This document shows positions 20,490 through 32,830 of a stretch of DNA of 64,000 bases, piece after piece. Source of the stretch: Manis javanica (Eukaryota; Chordata; Mammalia; Pholidota; Manidae); contig NC_133156.1 of the NCBI RefSeq assembly GCF_040802235.1, positions 146,489,173 through 146,553,172 of the forward strand, given 5' to 3'. The position numbers and the translations under genes were made by a program. Below the pieces are notes generated by a model, which was not told where the DNA came from, did no database searches, and was given only the letters and a program-made list of their open reading frames with translations. Positions within the stretch are counted from its first letter, which is position 1. Each line of letters starts with the position of its first letter.

Positions 20490-21900
20490 CATTTATATTT
20501 TACATGTAAAGCCGTAATGCATTTTGAATTGATTTTTGCATAAAAGGTCAGATAGGAAATCTATTTTTTTTCTAAATAAGTAATTGTTTGGTCCAATATA
20601 CTGTATCTCTGATAATTGAGATTATAATGTGTTAAATTATCACAAACACTTGAATATATTTCTAAAGTCCCTTTCTGTTCTGATTTTTGGTCTGAAAATT
20701 GCCAGAAAAATGCCATTTTAATTGTTAGATGGTAAATTGGTATTTTTAATGTCCAGTAAGGTGGAGGGGTGGGGAAGGAAAGGGGGAGAGAAAGGAGGAG
20801 AGGGAGGGGGGCGGGTTACGCTTCTTCAAATTTGGATGTTATTTTACAAAACACAAACTATCTTGTTTATTCCAGTAAATGTATTGTTTCAGGTAAAACT
20901 TAGAATAATTTTGTCAAGGTCCAAAAAATACCAATAGAATTCTATAAATTTAAATGTATTAAGTTACATTTTTAGATTCAATAAGTTGTATTAAATATAT
21001 ATAAGAATTAAATCCAAGTCTTCTTACCCAGGAAAGTATTGTGTCTCTTCACTTATTTAAGAATTTTATGTTTCAAAGTGCTATTTCTGATTTCACAGTG
21101 ACTCTGCACATTCATTTTAAGTTTTTGCTAAAATCTGTATTTTTCTATTGAAAATAAGTAGAAGATATTTTTTTTTTACTTTACTGGTTATTGATGCTAT
21201 GTCAAGAAGATATTGATTTCTGTGTATTGGCTTGCTAACCAACCATTCAATTTGAGCCTGTTATTGATTAAAGTAGTTTTAATAAGTTGATTCCCCTGAG
21301 CTTCTCAGGTAGACAATTAAGTTGCCTGTAAAGACAGATAATATTGTCTCTTACCTTGTGGTATGCAGCTCATATTTTTCTAATACTTTTTCATTGTCTA
21401 AAATTTTCAAATCAATAATGAAACATACCAGTGATTGTAGGCATTTCTCTTATTCTTGGTTTTGGTGAGAGTGCCCATATATTTTCATTGCTAAATATAA
21501 TTTAATTACTGGCTTCCAATAGGTTATGAGATTATTAAGGAAATAGTATTCTATTCCTAGTTCTAGAAGAATTTTTTAAAGTTCAAAATGAATATTATCA
21601 AACACCCTTTTATGGTTACAAAAAGTCATATAGCTTTTCTCTCTTGACCTATTTATTCATTCAAGAGCTATAGAGCAGCTTCATTTATGTTACCCTTTAA
21701 CAATAAAATACACATAGACTTGGTAGATTACTGGAATAGATTACTGGACAATACATTAATATTTTATCAAAGTTTTGCATCTAGGAGACTCATGTAGTTT
21801 AAACAGTGGCACTTGTTCCTTAAAGATTTCATGATCATGATTTGTAAAATACCTGGCTGTCACAGCACTACTGAAGACAGAGCTTTGATCTTTTAAAATG
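20490..21900 (-). repeat. Old L1 ORF2 fragment, antisense
   Basis: The AT-rich plus strand reads like the reverse complement of decayed L1 ORF2. Examples are CATTTTGAATTGATTTTTGC near 20520 and the GGTGAGAGTGCCCAT block near 21463, the latter normally opposite the GCPLSPLLF coding part. No open frame survives. Very diverged, so the borders are approximate. Confidence 0.6.
20757..20818. repeat. Polypurine (GA/G-rich) tract
   Basis: About 60 bases almost entirely of A and G on the plus strand (GGAAAGGGGGAGAGAAAGG and similar), inside the old L1 region. Simple-sequence expansion. Confidence 0.75.
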
Positions 21901-22187
21901 CCAAGAGCTCCTCCATGGTTTTCTATTTCTTATCAAATCCATTTCAGTGATTTGCACCTTCCTAGCAAAACATCAGTGTTTTCAAGCTCACATAGGATAA
22001 AGTTGTGTTTCTATCCATTTCTTTTTTGTCTTTCTAAGTAAATTTTCCTTTTTTTTTTTAAACACTGTTGTTTGGCAACTGAAGATTGATTAAAGTTACA
22101 TATTGTTAGAAAAAGCATAAAACCTAAATGTGATTTATTCCCACCAGGAGGTTTAAACATTTTAACAGTAAGGTAATAACAAAGGGC
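21901..22187. other. No gene seen
   Basis: AT-rich sequence with a T-run near 22050. May still be part of the old L1. Confidence 0.3.
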
Positions 22188-22191
22188 CACA

Positions 22192-22581
22192 TGGTAGAAA
22201 ATATGCCAGGAAGCTGCTGCTCAGGCTAAGAGTGGGGGTTGAGGGAGGTGGGGGGTAGGAATTGGTAAGGGCCTGGCTATACCTGTTTGAGTTTTTTTAA
22301 ACCTACCAGTGAAATTAAGACAAATGTAAGAGAAGGCCCAATGTGGATATAATTGGCTTAGGCGACATCCGGGAAAGAATGTGAACCCTGTAGTACTCAG
22401 CCAATGAAGAACCAGGGGAGGGACTAGTGTGCTAGGGAATAAATTACTTGGGGCCAACGGCCCCAGGTGTGCCTGCTCACCAGACACCCGATCTTGCAAG
22501 ACTGTCATTAAAGCCTGGCTCGGCTGTTCTCTTTGTCTCCATGTTCACTTACTGAGTTTGGACCAGTGAGTGTGTTTCTCA
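22192..22581 (+). repeat. Solo LTR, class I ERV-like (about 390 bp)
   Basis: Begins TGGTAGAAA and ends GTTTCTCA, so the tips are TG...CA with a short inverted repeat. It is flanked by CACA on both sides (22188-22191 and 22582-22585), a 4-bp duplication typical of gammaretrovirus-like elements. Inside are CCAATGAAG, an AATAAATT TATA-like box, a CATTAAAG polyadenylation-like signal and a TC-rich end. No internal retroviral sequence follows, so it is probably a recombination-derived solo LTR. Confidence 0.6.
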
Positions 22582-22689
22582 CACATATTCACTCTGAACT
22601 GTACATCTAAAAGTATAAAATGACCTGTTCTCATTCAAACCTCTGTCTCGAGTGTGAGTCGGCATTTTACCAGAAAAACAAGGCACCTG

Positions 22690-23107
22690 TTACTAGTATG
22701 ACAGTAAGAGAGTTATGCTAGGAATTAGGGCTTCCAGGTGTGGGAGGGCTTAAGGGACTGAAGGTCTAGAAAGGGAAGTGGAGGATCAGAGAAACAGCCA
22801 CTCACCAGCTCGCCTGAAACACCGAGGCAAATGGACACATGGAGCTCGCAGATCTAGCCTCCAAAGTGGGACCATAAAAGGTGAACCCATGGTAAGGTCT
22901 AGGGAAACTTCTGCCTCAGGGGAGATGCTGCCTCTGAGTGACTGCTGCCTGGGCAAGTCTACAACCAAGTGCCTTGTGGCGGCCTGGGGATATGGTTGGT
23001 CAGCAGGGCCAGCAGTCAGGAGGCTGAGTTCAACCCTGAGCAGTGGAGAATAAAGACAGCTAGGGTCTACCAGTTGTCTCTGTTTGTCTATCATTATATC
23101 TGACCAT
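22690..23107 (+). repeat. Possible second LTR-like sequence
   Basis: Ends with an AATAAA (about 23050) followed by a T/C-rich stretch and ...CATGACA, as LTRs do, and could begin TGTTACTAG. No matching target duplication was found. Weak call. Confidence 0.3.
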
Positions 23108-23479
23108 GACAACCTTCTAAGATTAGTAACTTCTAATTCTAAGGTAAATGATTTCCACCTTCAAAATTTTGTGCATTTCTCCTTTGGTCAACTGTAAGCA
23201 GAACAATACAGAGAATGAAGTTCTGGGAAATGTAGTTCTCCGTCTTCACCAAGTTCGTGTTACACAAACCAACATACATTGAGTTATATTTTGTCTGGTA
23301 CTAATTTGTAATTGTTATTTGCATCTTGATTTATCTTCCCAATATGGCTTAGAGCATACTTTGATTCTCGTGTAAATAGATTTTTTTCTGATTTTAAAAT
23401 AGTAAGTTCTCTAGATAACCTTTCTAAGAATAGTAGAAGACTGTGTAACTAATATGTTGATATAGGGAAAGTAAAATGG

Positions 23480-25700
23480 TGCAAATACTTGATCAACTCA
23501 TAGGAAGTTATGAAAAGAGGAAAGAGGAACATAAAGCAGGTGGATTGAATAAAAAGCAACTAGTAGTAAGGTGGTAGATATAAACACAACCATCTTAGTA
23601 ATTACATTAAATACTCCATGGACAAGACGGTCAGTCAGCTTTAAACCCAACTATAAGCTGTTTATAAGAGACAGACTTTAAATATCAAGACATAGAAGAC
23701 TGAAGGTAAAAGGATGGAAAAACGAATGCCAGGAAAAACAAACCAAAAAAAAGCTGGTGTACCTATACTGACATTAGACAAAGTCAACTGTACAACAAGA
23801 AGTGTTACTAGGGATAAACAGCTGAAAAGTATAAAGGGGTCAGTCCACTAAGAAGATACAACGAATCTTAATCTGTATGTATCTAATAACAGGGTTTCAA
23901 AACATATGGAATGCAAAATTGATAAGACATAAAAGATAAACAGATGAATTTACAACCATAAGAGGAGATATTAGCATATTTATGTCAAATGTGTTATAAA
24001 AATATAAGAAGAGAAATTGAATAACTTGGCCTAAATGACATATAGAATACTGCACTATGAACCCACACATACACATTCTTTTAAATTGCCCATGAAGCAT
24101 TTACCAAAACTGATCATGGCCAGTCAGTAAAACAAGCTTCTAAAACATGTCAAAAAATTAACATAATAGAATGCTTTCTTATCAAAATGGAAATAAGCTA
24201 AGGGGAAAAAAACTGGAAAATTCCCAACTGTTTGAAAACTTAGTAGATTGTAGAGTTTTAAATAACCCATGAGTAAAAGAAGAAATCAGAAAGGACATTA
24301 GAAAATATTTGAAAATAATTGATTATGAATCCATGACATATCAAAACCTGTGGTATATAGCTAACATTGTGCTTAAAAGAAAAATCCATAGCCTGAAATT
24401 CATATATCACAAAAGAAGACAGGCTGAAAGTCAGCCTTCTTCATCTCCAGAAGCTGGAAAAGAATAGAATATTTAAAAAGCAGCAAAAGGAATAAATGAA
24501 AGCAGGGTCAGAAGTCAATGAAATAGAAAAGAAATATAAAACAGAGAAAATTAATGAAGCAAAAAGCTCATTCTTTGAAAACATTAATAAGTTGATCAAG
24601 AAAAAGGAAAGAAAGACTACATATATAACCAATTTCAGGAAAAGAGAAACCCATCAATTGTACACAAGATTTTCAAAGAATGAAAAAGAAGGAATAACTC
24701 CCAACTCACTTTTGAGGACAGCATGAAATTGCTACCAAAATTTGTCAAGGATTTCACAAGAAAGGAAAATTATGGGCCAATCTCTCTTGTGAATGCAGGT
24801 GCAAAAAATCCTGCATAAAGGATAAGTGACATTTAGCAGCATATAAAAATGATAGTACACAGGCCAAGTTTAGGTTCATTACAATATAAGATTTTACATT
24901 TGAAAGTCAATCTATACAATTTACCGCATTAACATTAAAAGGTGAAAAATCATGTGATCATCTAGATGCAGAAAAATAAAATATTTTATCAGATTGAATA
25001 CCCATCCATGATTTTAAAAAAGCACAGAAGTTTTGAAAATGAAGACTAGGATGGCCCATCCTTAATCTAATAAAAGGCATCAACAAAGACCATCATGTAA
25101 ACCTCTTAATGATGAAATATTAAACTTTCCCCATGATCGGGAATGAGAAAGGCTGTCCATTGTCACACAATTCATCACTACACTGAAGACAAGAAAAAAT
25201 AAGCCAAGAGAATTATAAAGAAATAAACTTATTATTTGCTGATGACATGATTGTGTAGTTAGATAAGCCAAAGAAATCTACAAAGTATTCGAATTAATAA
25301 TCAAATTTAGCAAGGTTATGGAATACAGAGGCAATATGCCAAAAACTCAATTGTATTTTTAAATACCAACAATAACACAAAGTAACACCTGAAATTTTAA
25401 AAATGTATCATTTACATGGCATAAAAATGATAATATATCAATTACATGGCAATAAAAAAAAACAAAAATAGGTAATATCAAAATATGTGCAAGACTTCGA
25501 AAAACTACAAAACATTCTTGAGAGACTAAAGACTTAAGTGAATGGAGGGATAGAGAGAGCATCTCCACTGATTAGAAAACCAATATTGTACCGATGCCAA
25601 TCTTCTCAAATTGATCTGTGTATTGAACCCAGTTCTAAGTAAACCCCCAGCAAGCAGATTCCAAAATTTGCATATGGATATGCAAAATGCTAACCTAGCC
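23480..25700 (+). repeat. Old L1 ORF2 fragment, sense
   Basis: Decayed L1 ORF2. An endonuclease-side stretch has phrases such as AAGGGGTCAGTCCA (also seen in the L1 at the left edge of the window). An LFADDMIV catalytic block is still readable near 25231-25254. Many stops and indels. Borders approximate. Confidence 0.75.
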
Positions 25701-26849
25701 AAGAGAATCTTGAGTTAGAAGAATGAATTTGGAGTCCCGCTCTTGGTTTCTTCCTTCAACTTTAAATTTGTTCATATCAGCTTTCTGTAGACATGACTCA
25801 TAAATACCACATGCTTACATTTTGTTTAAAGGAACTTTCTGAAAGTTTTGTTTTTTTCTGTAGGATATTATGTCATTTATAAGTTTTATTTAAGCTGATA
25901 AACTTTTGCTTTATTTTGTTATCTTGTTCTTTGGTTTACCTTCTATGTTTGTTGCTTCCTCCCTCCTTTTATTTTTTAATATTTATTTGTTTGTTTGCTG
26001 GCATAAAGGAGGTGCTTTATATTCTCTGGTCTTTTGCAGTTGTACATCCTGGCTTTTACTTCTGGAAATGGTTCTATTGATTATTTTTTGTGTAAGCTTA
26101 TGAGCAGACCTTCCCTAATTCTCAGAGTGAAGATTTCAGTGTTACTTTTCAATTTACCACCCATTGCTCCATCTCACCCAATACCCCAAGTACGCACATA
26201 GACGGACACACATACACTGATCATAATCCTACCTTCTATCCACTTCTGTGTATTTTTAATATGATCAGGCATTTTTTATCCACTCATTCAATTTCACTGA
26301 GTTGTACATTCTAAATCCTATCTTTCGAGAATAATTTATTTACTTCCTCACTCATGCCTGTAATGTTCTCACCCTCAGTCTCCAGCTGTTGCTTCATGTC
26401 TCAGCTAGTAGGAGCACATGTACAAGGCGCTCACTCCAGCATTTGAACCCAGAAAACCTGAGTATTTCCTAAACATCAGTGAAGTGCCTTATGGGTCATT
26501 TTGGCCGCTTCCATTGGCTAAAAATTCAAGTGGAATAAACTAAAAATGACATGAAACACTAGAAAGAATAGACAAATGGAATCATTCACAAGTGTTTAAA
26601 AAGAAAAATACTTTCAAAGAAAAATAATTAGTGACGACTTGGCCTTCGAGATAGCAAACAGTACTGTAAGAATATAGTATTCCAGGAATCTTGAGTCTAG
26701 TAGATTAACAAGCGAAACAGAACAAGAATAAGTAAGTAAAGAACAAGTAAGTAAATTAACAAGCAAACAAGAACAGCAAAACAGACCCAGGTAGATGTGG
26801 AATTTAGTTAATGAAAAGAGGTGGTATCTCAAATATTTGATCCTCTCTG
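25701..26849. other. No gene seen
   Basis: AT-rich. Open stretches of 60-115 codons resemble no known protein. Confidence 0.4.
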
Positions 26850-26965
26850 AACTCTGCAAGGATCCCCATTTCACAGGCAAGAAAAATGAGGTCCAAGAGT
26901 TAAATACTCCTCCCAAGATTCCAGTCTTGGGTGTCTGAGCCCAAAGCCTGTCTCTTGCCACCTGC
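26850..26965 (+). repeat. MIR SINE fragment
   Basis: Reads GATCCCCATTTCACAGGCAAG, here as GATCCCCATTTCACAGGC, then AAATGAGG, followed by an AGCCCAAAGCCTGT end, which is the order of the MIR core and 3' part. Confidence 0.6.
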
Positions 26966-27194
26966 AGCCTGACCTCTGTGTGGACTCCATGTCTTCTCTG
27001 CTCCCTTGGCCCTTGGACACCATACCTCAGGTGTGGCCCTCATGGTTTGCTGCTCAGCTCTGCAGACAAAGGCTGTTCACAGACGGGGGTTTTCAATGTC
27101 AAGGTTACACTTACATCTCTCGCTGTATTTCAGTCACTGGATTCTGTGCTCTGTTCTTGTGTATTCACATAAAATAGAAATTCCCTTGAATTTG
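26966..27194. other. No gene seen
   Basis: Three overlapping 64-71 codon open frames on the plus strand, none recognisable. Confidence 0.35.
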
Positions 27195-27535
27195 CTTTTT
27201 TTCAAATTAAGGTATCATTGATATACAATATTATGATGGTTTCACATGAGCAACATTGTGGTTTCAACATTCACCCATATTCTCCAGTCCTCACCCACCC
27301 TCTTTTTGCAGTCAGTGTCCATCACCGTAGTAAGATGCTATAGAATCATTACTTGTCTCCTCCACATTGTATTGCCTTCCCCGTGACCTACCTATATTGT
27401 GAGTGCTAATTAGAGTGCCCCTTACTTCCATTTTACCTCCCTTCCCCCATCGCCCCCATCCCCTCCCTTTTGTTAACCGCTAGTCCCTTCTTAGAGTCTG
27501 TGAGTCTGCTGCTGTTCTGCTGAACTTCATTTTTT
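27195..27535 (-). mobile_element. L1 3' UTR, 5'-truncated, antisense
   Basis: Starts with the T-run of an inverted poly(A) tail. It then gives the reverse complement of the L1 3' UTR that is also seen at 42180-42490 and 37396-37770: GATGCTATAGAATCATTACTTGTCTCC-like text, a C-rich stretch and a GTCTGCTGCTGTT end. Only the final 340 bases of the element were inserted or kept. Confidence 0.85.
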
Positions 27536-28329
27536 CTGAGCCCATCTTGCTGAATGCTGTGTGGAGTCAGTAATGCAGGTGTACTGGGGTGGCCCTTCCT
27601 GGCTACACAGTAAGTGGCACTGGCTGGGGGTCACAGTGCCTCACTGGGCACCTGAGAGAGGCATGCTTTTCAGAACGGCTGGGTGAGAACAGCACAGAAT
27701 GGTGCCCACCTTAGAATACAGGGCTCCCAAAAAAGAAAAGAAAGTGTCCACTGTCCCAGAAGAAATCTGACCATCTGGCTTTATTTGCCCCAGGGCCTGA
27801 GCAGGGGGCTGGAGATAGGACAGCCCAGAAAGGAAGGCCCTGGCGCTTTACACAAACATCTTGATGTCCCTGGAGATTCTGATGTATGGCCACTGTCACG
27901 AGCCCCTGAGCCCTCAAGCCGGCTTTCTTCTCCCCATCAGGATGCAGGCCTGATGCTCTGCAGGCTGACCACAAGAGACATAACTGCCAGAAGGATGGAC
28001 GGAGGGAGGCCTTTGCAAAGTAGAAATTTAATTTGGTGGGAATAGTTGGACCAAGTGGTTGAAAGCGCTTCTCAGGCTGACCTGACTCCAGGAGCCATAG
28101 GGGTAGGAGGCCTGAGAGGTGACCTTGAGGATAGAAAGGAACTCCTGCCAAAACTACTTGACCATGAAAACATTCCCAGTTTCCACAGCTGTCAAACATA
28201 ACAGAAACTAGCCACCAGGATGCAAGGATGAGTTCTGGGTCAGAACTGTCCCTATTTCCCCATTCAGCCTGAACCTCCAGCCCATTCAGTCCCCACACCC
28301 ACCTACTTTCAGCTACCTTGGCCTTCACA
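27536..28329. other. No gene seen
   Basis: A 205-codon open frame on the minus strand (27711-28328) lacks any recognisable domain, and part of its upstream end borders L2 sequence. Not called. Confidence 0.4.
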
Positions 28330-28490
28330 GTGCCTCGACCCCCTCCCTGGCTGTTCTCTTTATCTGGAAGTCCCTATACCCTCCCCCAACCCCCTGCCCA
28401 GTTCCCACAGCCGATTCCTTCTCACCTTACCTTATGTCGCCTTCTTGGAGAGGCCCTCTTTGATGACCCCACTCCCCCACCATCTAAGAA
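28330..28490 (+). repeat. L2 LINE 3' fragment
   Basis: CTCCCTGGCTGTTCTCTTTA followed by TTCTCACCTTACCTTATG and CTTGGAGAGGCCCTCTTTGA follow the order of the L2 3' end. Confidence 0.6.
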
Positions 28491-28885
28491 AGTGCAATGT
28501 TTGAATCATGGACCCCAAAACTCACATGTTGAGCCCTAATCCCAGTACTCCAGAAAGTAACTGTACTGGGAGACAGGCCTTTAAAGAGATGATTTAGTAA
28601 AACTGAGGCCATTAACATGGGCCCTGATCCCACAGAACTGGCGTCCTTCTCAGAAGAGAAGATTAGGGCGTGCAGAGAGGACCGGGCCCCATGCACACAG
28701 GAACATCAGGTGAGGACACAGCCAGAAGCGGCCATGTGCACCCAGGGGAGGGGCCTCGAGAGATACCAGCCCTGCCCACGCCCGGACCCTGGGCTTCCAG
28801 CCTACAGGACTGTGAGAACGTAATGTCTGTTGTTTAAGCCAGTCAGTCTGTATTTTATTATGGTGGCTGAGCTAAGAGCGTAAGC
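28490..28885 (+). repeat. ERVL-MaLR LTR, MLT1-like
   Basis: Contains in order ACTCACATGTTGAGCCCTAA, a CATTAACATGGGCCCTGATC block, GTGAGGACACAGCCAGAAG, GGGCTTCCAGCCTACAGGAC and TCTGTTGTTTAAGCC. This is the signature order of MLT1-type LTRs. A diverged solo copy. Confidence 0.8.
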
Positions 28886-29589
28886 CTTCCCAGCTGCTCC
28901 TGCGACAGAGCCCCCATGAGTGTCAGTCACATGTGACTTTGACCTCTCATCCCCCATGTGTGTATGTGAGACCTGGTCCAACGGCTTTCCACTGTAATAA
29001 CACCGTGTGAATGAGGGCCGCTGTGGCTGGCTCAGTGAAGAAACCCCCCCGCCCCCATAAATTACTGTTGCATAAAATAGTTATTAATTGTCCCTCAAGT
29101 GTGAGGCCCAAACCATAACTGTCCACTCAGTGACATCCCTGTGGGCCTGTCCGTTCTCTGTTTCCTGTACACATCTTGATAGATTTTTTTCAAAGGTGCT
29201 CAGCTAATGTCGATGGTGTTGAAACTGCTTTATATCTGTGTGATGGGTTTGGAAATGTTAAATGCCTATGGCTTGTTCGATTTGTAAACACGCTTTATAA
29301 TACTACATAGTAAATAAGTTTCAGTGGTTTTGAAGAGGTTTTTATGGCATTCCTAAAGACAATTTCTGATCACCCCAAACTGGGAACACAGGAATGGGAG
29401 AAGGGTAGGTAGGGATCTAGAGCCTATAATACTCAGCTTGGACTATTTAGAATTCATGATATAGAAAAAGTCTTAAGTCTTTCTTAAGTTATTGCACTTT
29501 CCTGCACCCATTTTGAACTGTAACAAACAGACTCAGGTTACTTGTGGTTTGAGGTCTACAAAATGCTAAAGTAGTCTCAAGACTTGGGG
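28886..29589. other. No gene seen
   Basis: Mixed sequence; nothing recognised apart from a short C-run near 29046. Confidence 0.4.
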
Positions 29590-29835
29590 GGTCACCTCCT
29601 CAGAGAAGACTTCCCTGACCTTCTGAAAGTGTAGGAATGTCCCTTCTCCCTCCCCCTAAACTTGACACCCCATGGTACCCTGAAGGCTTACCATCCCCAT
29701 AGTCACCCCCTGGCGGGTAGTCACAGTTTGCCTGGTAGCCTCCCCGTCTGACTGGGTTCTGGCTTCCTGATCCCCCCATTGCAGGACCACTGCAGGCAGA
29801 CCCCAGAAGGCACTCAATGAATCAAAAGATGGAAA
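29590..29835 (+). repeat. L2 LINE 3' fragment
   Basis: CACCTCCTCAGAGAAGACTT with CCTGACC at the start and AGGCACTCAATGAAT at the end match the conserved ends of the L2 3' region. Confidence 0.65.
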
Positions 29836-30239
29836 AATCCACCATAAAAGGAAAGGTAACATGGGTGAGGGTGTTGCGGGCAGGAGTCTGCTATGCCTTC
29901 CTAGTCATCTGTGCCTGTCTGGACTGAACCCCAGCACCTGGCAGCAGGCAGAGCCCCAGGTAAGCTGACATGGGGGACAGCCAGGAGGCTGTGGAGGAGC
30001 AGGTGCAGGCTGTGCCCTCCTGCTCGGCCCCCTGCTGCAGGAACCACCCTGCCCCTCAGGCCATCCCCAACAGCCCCCTTACCTAAGCCTCTGCGTGACT
30101 CCCAAGGCCTCCACCTGCCCAAGAGTGTTAGAAACTCTTACTATGAATTACTCTTGATCAGAATTAGTCATTTTGGTTTTTGCAAACATGGTGATATCAT
30201 CAAGACAGAAAAGGGTAGGACACTTGCTCATAAAGGTTA
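29836..30239. other. No gene seen
   Basis: GC-moderate sequence; an open frame of 131 codons (29911-30306) is unrecognised. Confidence 0.35.
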
Positions 30240-30620
30240 CCGGATGGTTAATGGTATGTGTCTACTTGGCTGGGTCATGGTGCCCAGTGGTTGGGCCAAA
30301 CACTAATCCAGGTGTTCCTGTGAAGGTATTTTGTAGATGTCATTGTAGTTGGAATTTATAATCAACTGAATTTAAGTCAAAGGAATTATTCTTGATAATG
30401 TGGGTGGGCCTTCTCCAGTCAGTTGAAGGCCTTGATAGCACAAAGGGAAGTTTCACAGAGAATTAGGAATTCTGCCTGAACACTGCAGTGTCAGCACCCA
30501 TCTGAGTTTCCAGCCTGCTTTCCTGCCGGCCTGCCTTACAGATTTTAGACTTGCCAGCCCCATGATCGCATGGGCTATTCATCCTACTGGTTCTGTTTCA
30601 TGGGAAAGCCCTTACTGACA
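30240..30620 (+). repeat. Old interspersed repeat (family not assigned)
   Basis: GTGTCTACTTGGCTGGGTCA, then GTGGGTGGGCCTTCTCCAGT and CAGTTGAAGGCCT, followed by CCAGCCTGC and a CCATGATCGCATGGGC end. This order is familiar from a common old mammalian repeat whose name I cannot give with confidence. Confidence 0.5.
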
Positions 30621-31374
30621 CAAGTGCATGCTTAAAATGTGATGCATGGATCAAAACAACACACGTTTGCAAGGAACAGACTTCCCCCACAGAATCAACT
30701 GCTTGGCTTTCTGTAGCAATTGAATAAAATTCAATGGAAAACTGCTTTAGTTTCTGCTTTTCCTATACCTCAGAAACCTGACTGAGATTAAATCAAGTCA
30801 CTAATACGTGACTACTAGTATGCAATTCTACTTGGCTACATATATTATAATTTGATTATAAAAAGCTATTTATATGCAACAACATTAATATAGGACTCAA
30901 CCTTTCATTACTTATGCATATGAGCATTCTGGCTCCTATTTTCATTACTGAACAGTGTAGTTTTAGGGGGAAAATTAATATCCTGCTATTGCTATTGGCA
31001 AAGGGGTCTGTGGATTGGGGATAAAGTCACCCTCTGATAGTGAATTTAGGCAGAGTCAAGACAAACAGGTGGAACCAGCAATGAGTAGAAACTTCAGATC
31101 CAAAGTGTGCAAATCTGAAGCTGCTGGGCCTTCCCCACAAGCAGATGCCCTCCCACCCCTGCAGCCCTTCTTTTCTCTGTTAATGGCCCCTCCATCCTGC
31201 CAGCCACTCAGAGCGAACTCTGGTGTCACCTGTTACTCCTATCTTTCTCTGACCCTTATTTAGCATGACCTGCTGGCTCTTCATGTGCACCCAAAATCCA
31301 GCTTCTCCAGCAGGCCTGCTGCGAGCACCATGGCCCCCACCCTGTCTCTCTGCCCTGAGTTCCTGCAATGGCCT
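30621..31374. other. No gene seen
   Basis: AT-rich left half, mixed right half; nothing recognised. Confidence 0.4.
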
Positions 31375-31740
31375 CACCATAGGTTGAATGTTTGCAACCC
31401 CCAAATTTAATTGTTATATGCTACCCTCCAAAGTGATGGTGTTAGGAGGTGGAGGCTTTGGGAGGCAATAAGCCACGGGGATGGAGCCGTCGGGTGTGGA
31501 GTCAGTGCCTGACAAAGAGGCCCCAGGGAACTCCTTGGCCCTTTCTTCATGTCAGCGCACAGGAAGAAGCCTGCAGAGAGGCCTCACCTGACCACGCTGG
31601 CACCCTGGCCTTAGACTTCTGGCTTCCAGAACTGTGAGCAATAGATTCCTGCTGCTCTTCAAGTGCCCAGTCCATGGTGTTCCGTGCAAGCAGCCTGAAT
31701 GGACTGAGACAGCTCCTGGTGTCTCCCGGCCTCTCGTCTT
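31375..31740 (+). repeat. ERVL-MaLR LTR, MLT1-like
   Basis: TAGGTTGAATGTTTGCAACC opens it, then GTGATGGTGTTAGGAGGTGG and CTTTGGGAGGCAATAA, TTCTGGCTTCCAGAACTGTG near the end, and a closing GACTGAGACA. The same family type as 28490 and 41054 but clearly diverged. Confidence 0.8.
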
Positions 31741-31929
31741 GCTCTACCCGACATGGGAGCCTGGGTGATTGGATCAAGGGTATGCCCTGCACCAGGTCAG
31801 GGCCCCCTCTGCTCAGACCCCGGGGGCTTGCCACCTGGCCAAGTGAAAGCCACCGTCCTTGCACTGGCCTCCAGCCGGGGCCCTTATGAGCTGGCCCACT
31901 CCCTCTGCCTCCTCTCCCTCTGGCCCTCA

Positions 31930-32125
31930 CACTCCTGATACCCCAAGTCCTGCTCTAGCTTTTCATTTGTTCCCCTGCAGCACTTCCCATCTCCCATGTG
32001 CTATGGTCACTCACTTACCATATTCACTGTGGTCTGTCTCCTTCCACTTGCATATGAGCTTACACACCTGCTGTGTCCCCGTGCTGCCCAGGGCTGGGCA
32101 CATGCCCATGCATGCCTTCTTTTAA
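31930..32125 (+). repeat. L2 LINE 3' fragment
   Basis: GCAGCACTTCCCATCTCCCA, a GTCTGTCTCCTTCCACTTGC block and GCCCAGGGCTGGGCACATGC recall the L2 3' end (cell order: middle, then 3' end). Moderate support. Confidence 0.5.
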
Positions 32126-32307
32126 TGGGGTGAATTAATAACTGAAGGATGAGTAAAGTACCTTGTACTTGGGGAGGGGTGGAGGAAACGTGGCAACTCC
32201 CAAGACTGCCCAGCTAATCAGGGATGTTCGTACAGGTGGCTGTAATACGTACGCAAGCATGCTCTGCCGGGCAAGTCCAGGAACACACAGGAAGAAAGCA
32301 AGTGTCT

Positions 32308-32830
32308 TGCCAGTGGTTTCAGCCCTTGGCAAGTTCATCTTGATTCGGTGAGGCCGAAAAATGAGAATGGAATGTTCTTGGGGTGAAAACTTTACTCCCA
32401 TGGTGGCAGGTCAAGCACTAGAATCCCAGCTGCCTCAGAGCGAGTCTACATGCAGCAAGCTGGTCTCAGGCTCTGTCCTCGGCGTTGCCACCCCTCCAGC
32501 CTCTGCTCTCTCCTGCAGCCCTCCAGCGCAGAGCACTGGGTGGAGCTCTTTATATAGAGCCGATAACACATTGGCCACACGTGTGCAGTGAGCAAGGCGC
32601 AAGCAGACCAGTGCCAGGTGAGAATCCTGGCCACAGGAACCTTCATTTTCTCTGTAGCATGGCTCGTAATGGGCGTCCAAGGAGATGACGCTGGCAATGA
32701 CCAAGGAAAAAGGAAGCCACCCAGGCAGCAGCCTCTCCAGGGCCGAGTGACATCTGCTTGGAGCACACCTGCTACCATTCGCTCTTACTCCATGCTCAGC
32801 CAAGGACTGTCTGACCACTAGTGGGGTTCC
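32308..32830 (-). repeat. LTR-like repeat, family A copy 1
   Basis: Closely related to 62670-63130 in the same orientation. Shared text includes TTCTTGGGGTGAAA, CCCATGGTGGCAGGTCA, CAGAGCGAGTCT, ACATGCAGCAAGCTGGTCTC and GAGCTCTTTATATAGAG. On the minus strand the last gives a TATATAAAG box upstream of the rest, as in an LTR. AATAAAG is visible in the second copy. The lower end starts TGCC. Family not assigned; no target duplication found. Confidence 0.6.

Noticed and set aside
22690-23107. Second LTR directly after the solo LTR
   Set aside because: Kept only as a weak feature: a polyadenylation-like end is visible, but no flanking duplication and no clear start.
27711-28328. 205-codon minus-strand frame
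   Set aside because: No domain, no signal peptide, and no promoter or splice context; likely chance in moderately GC-rich DNA.
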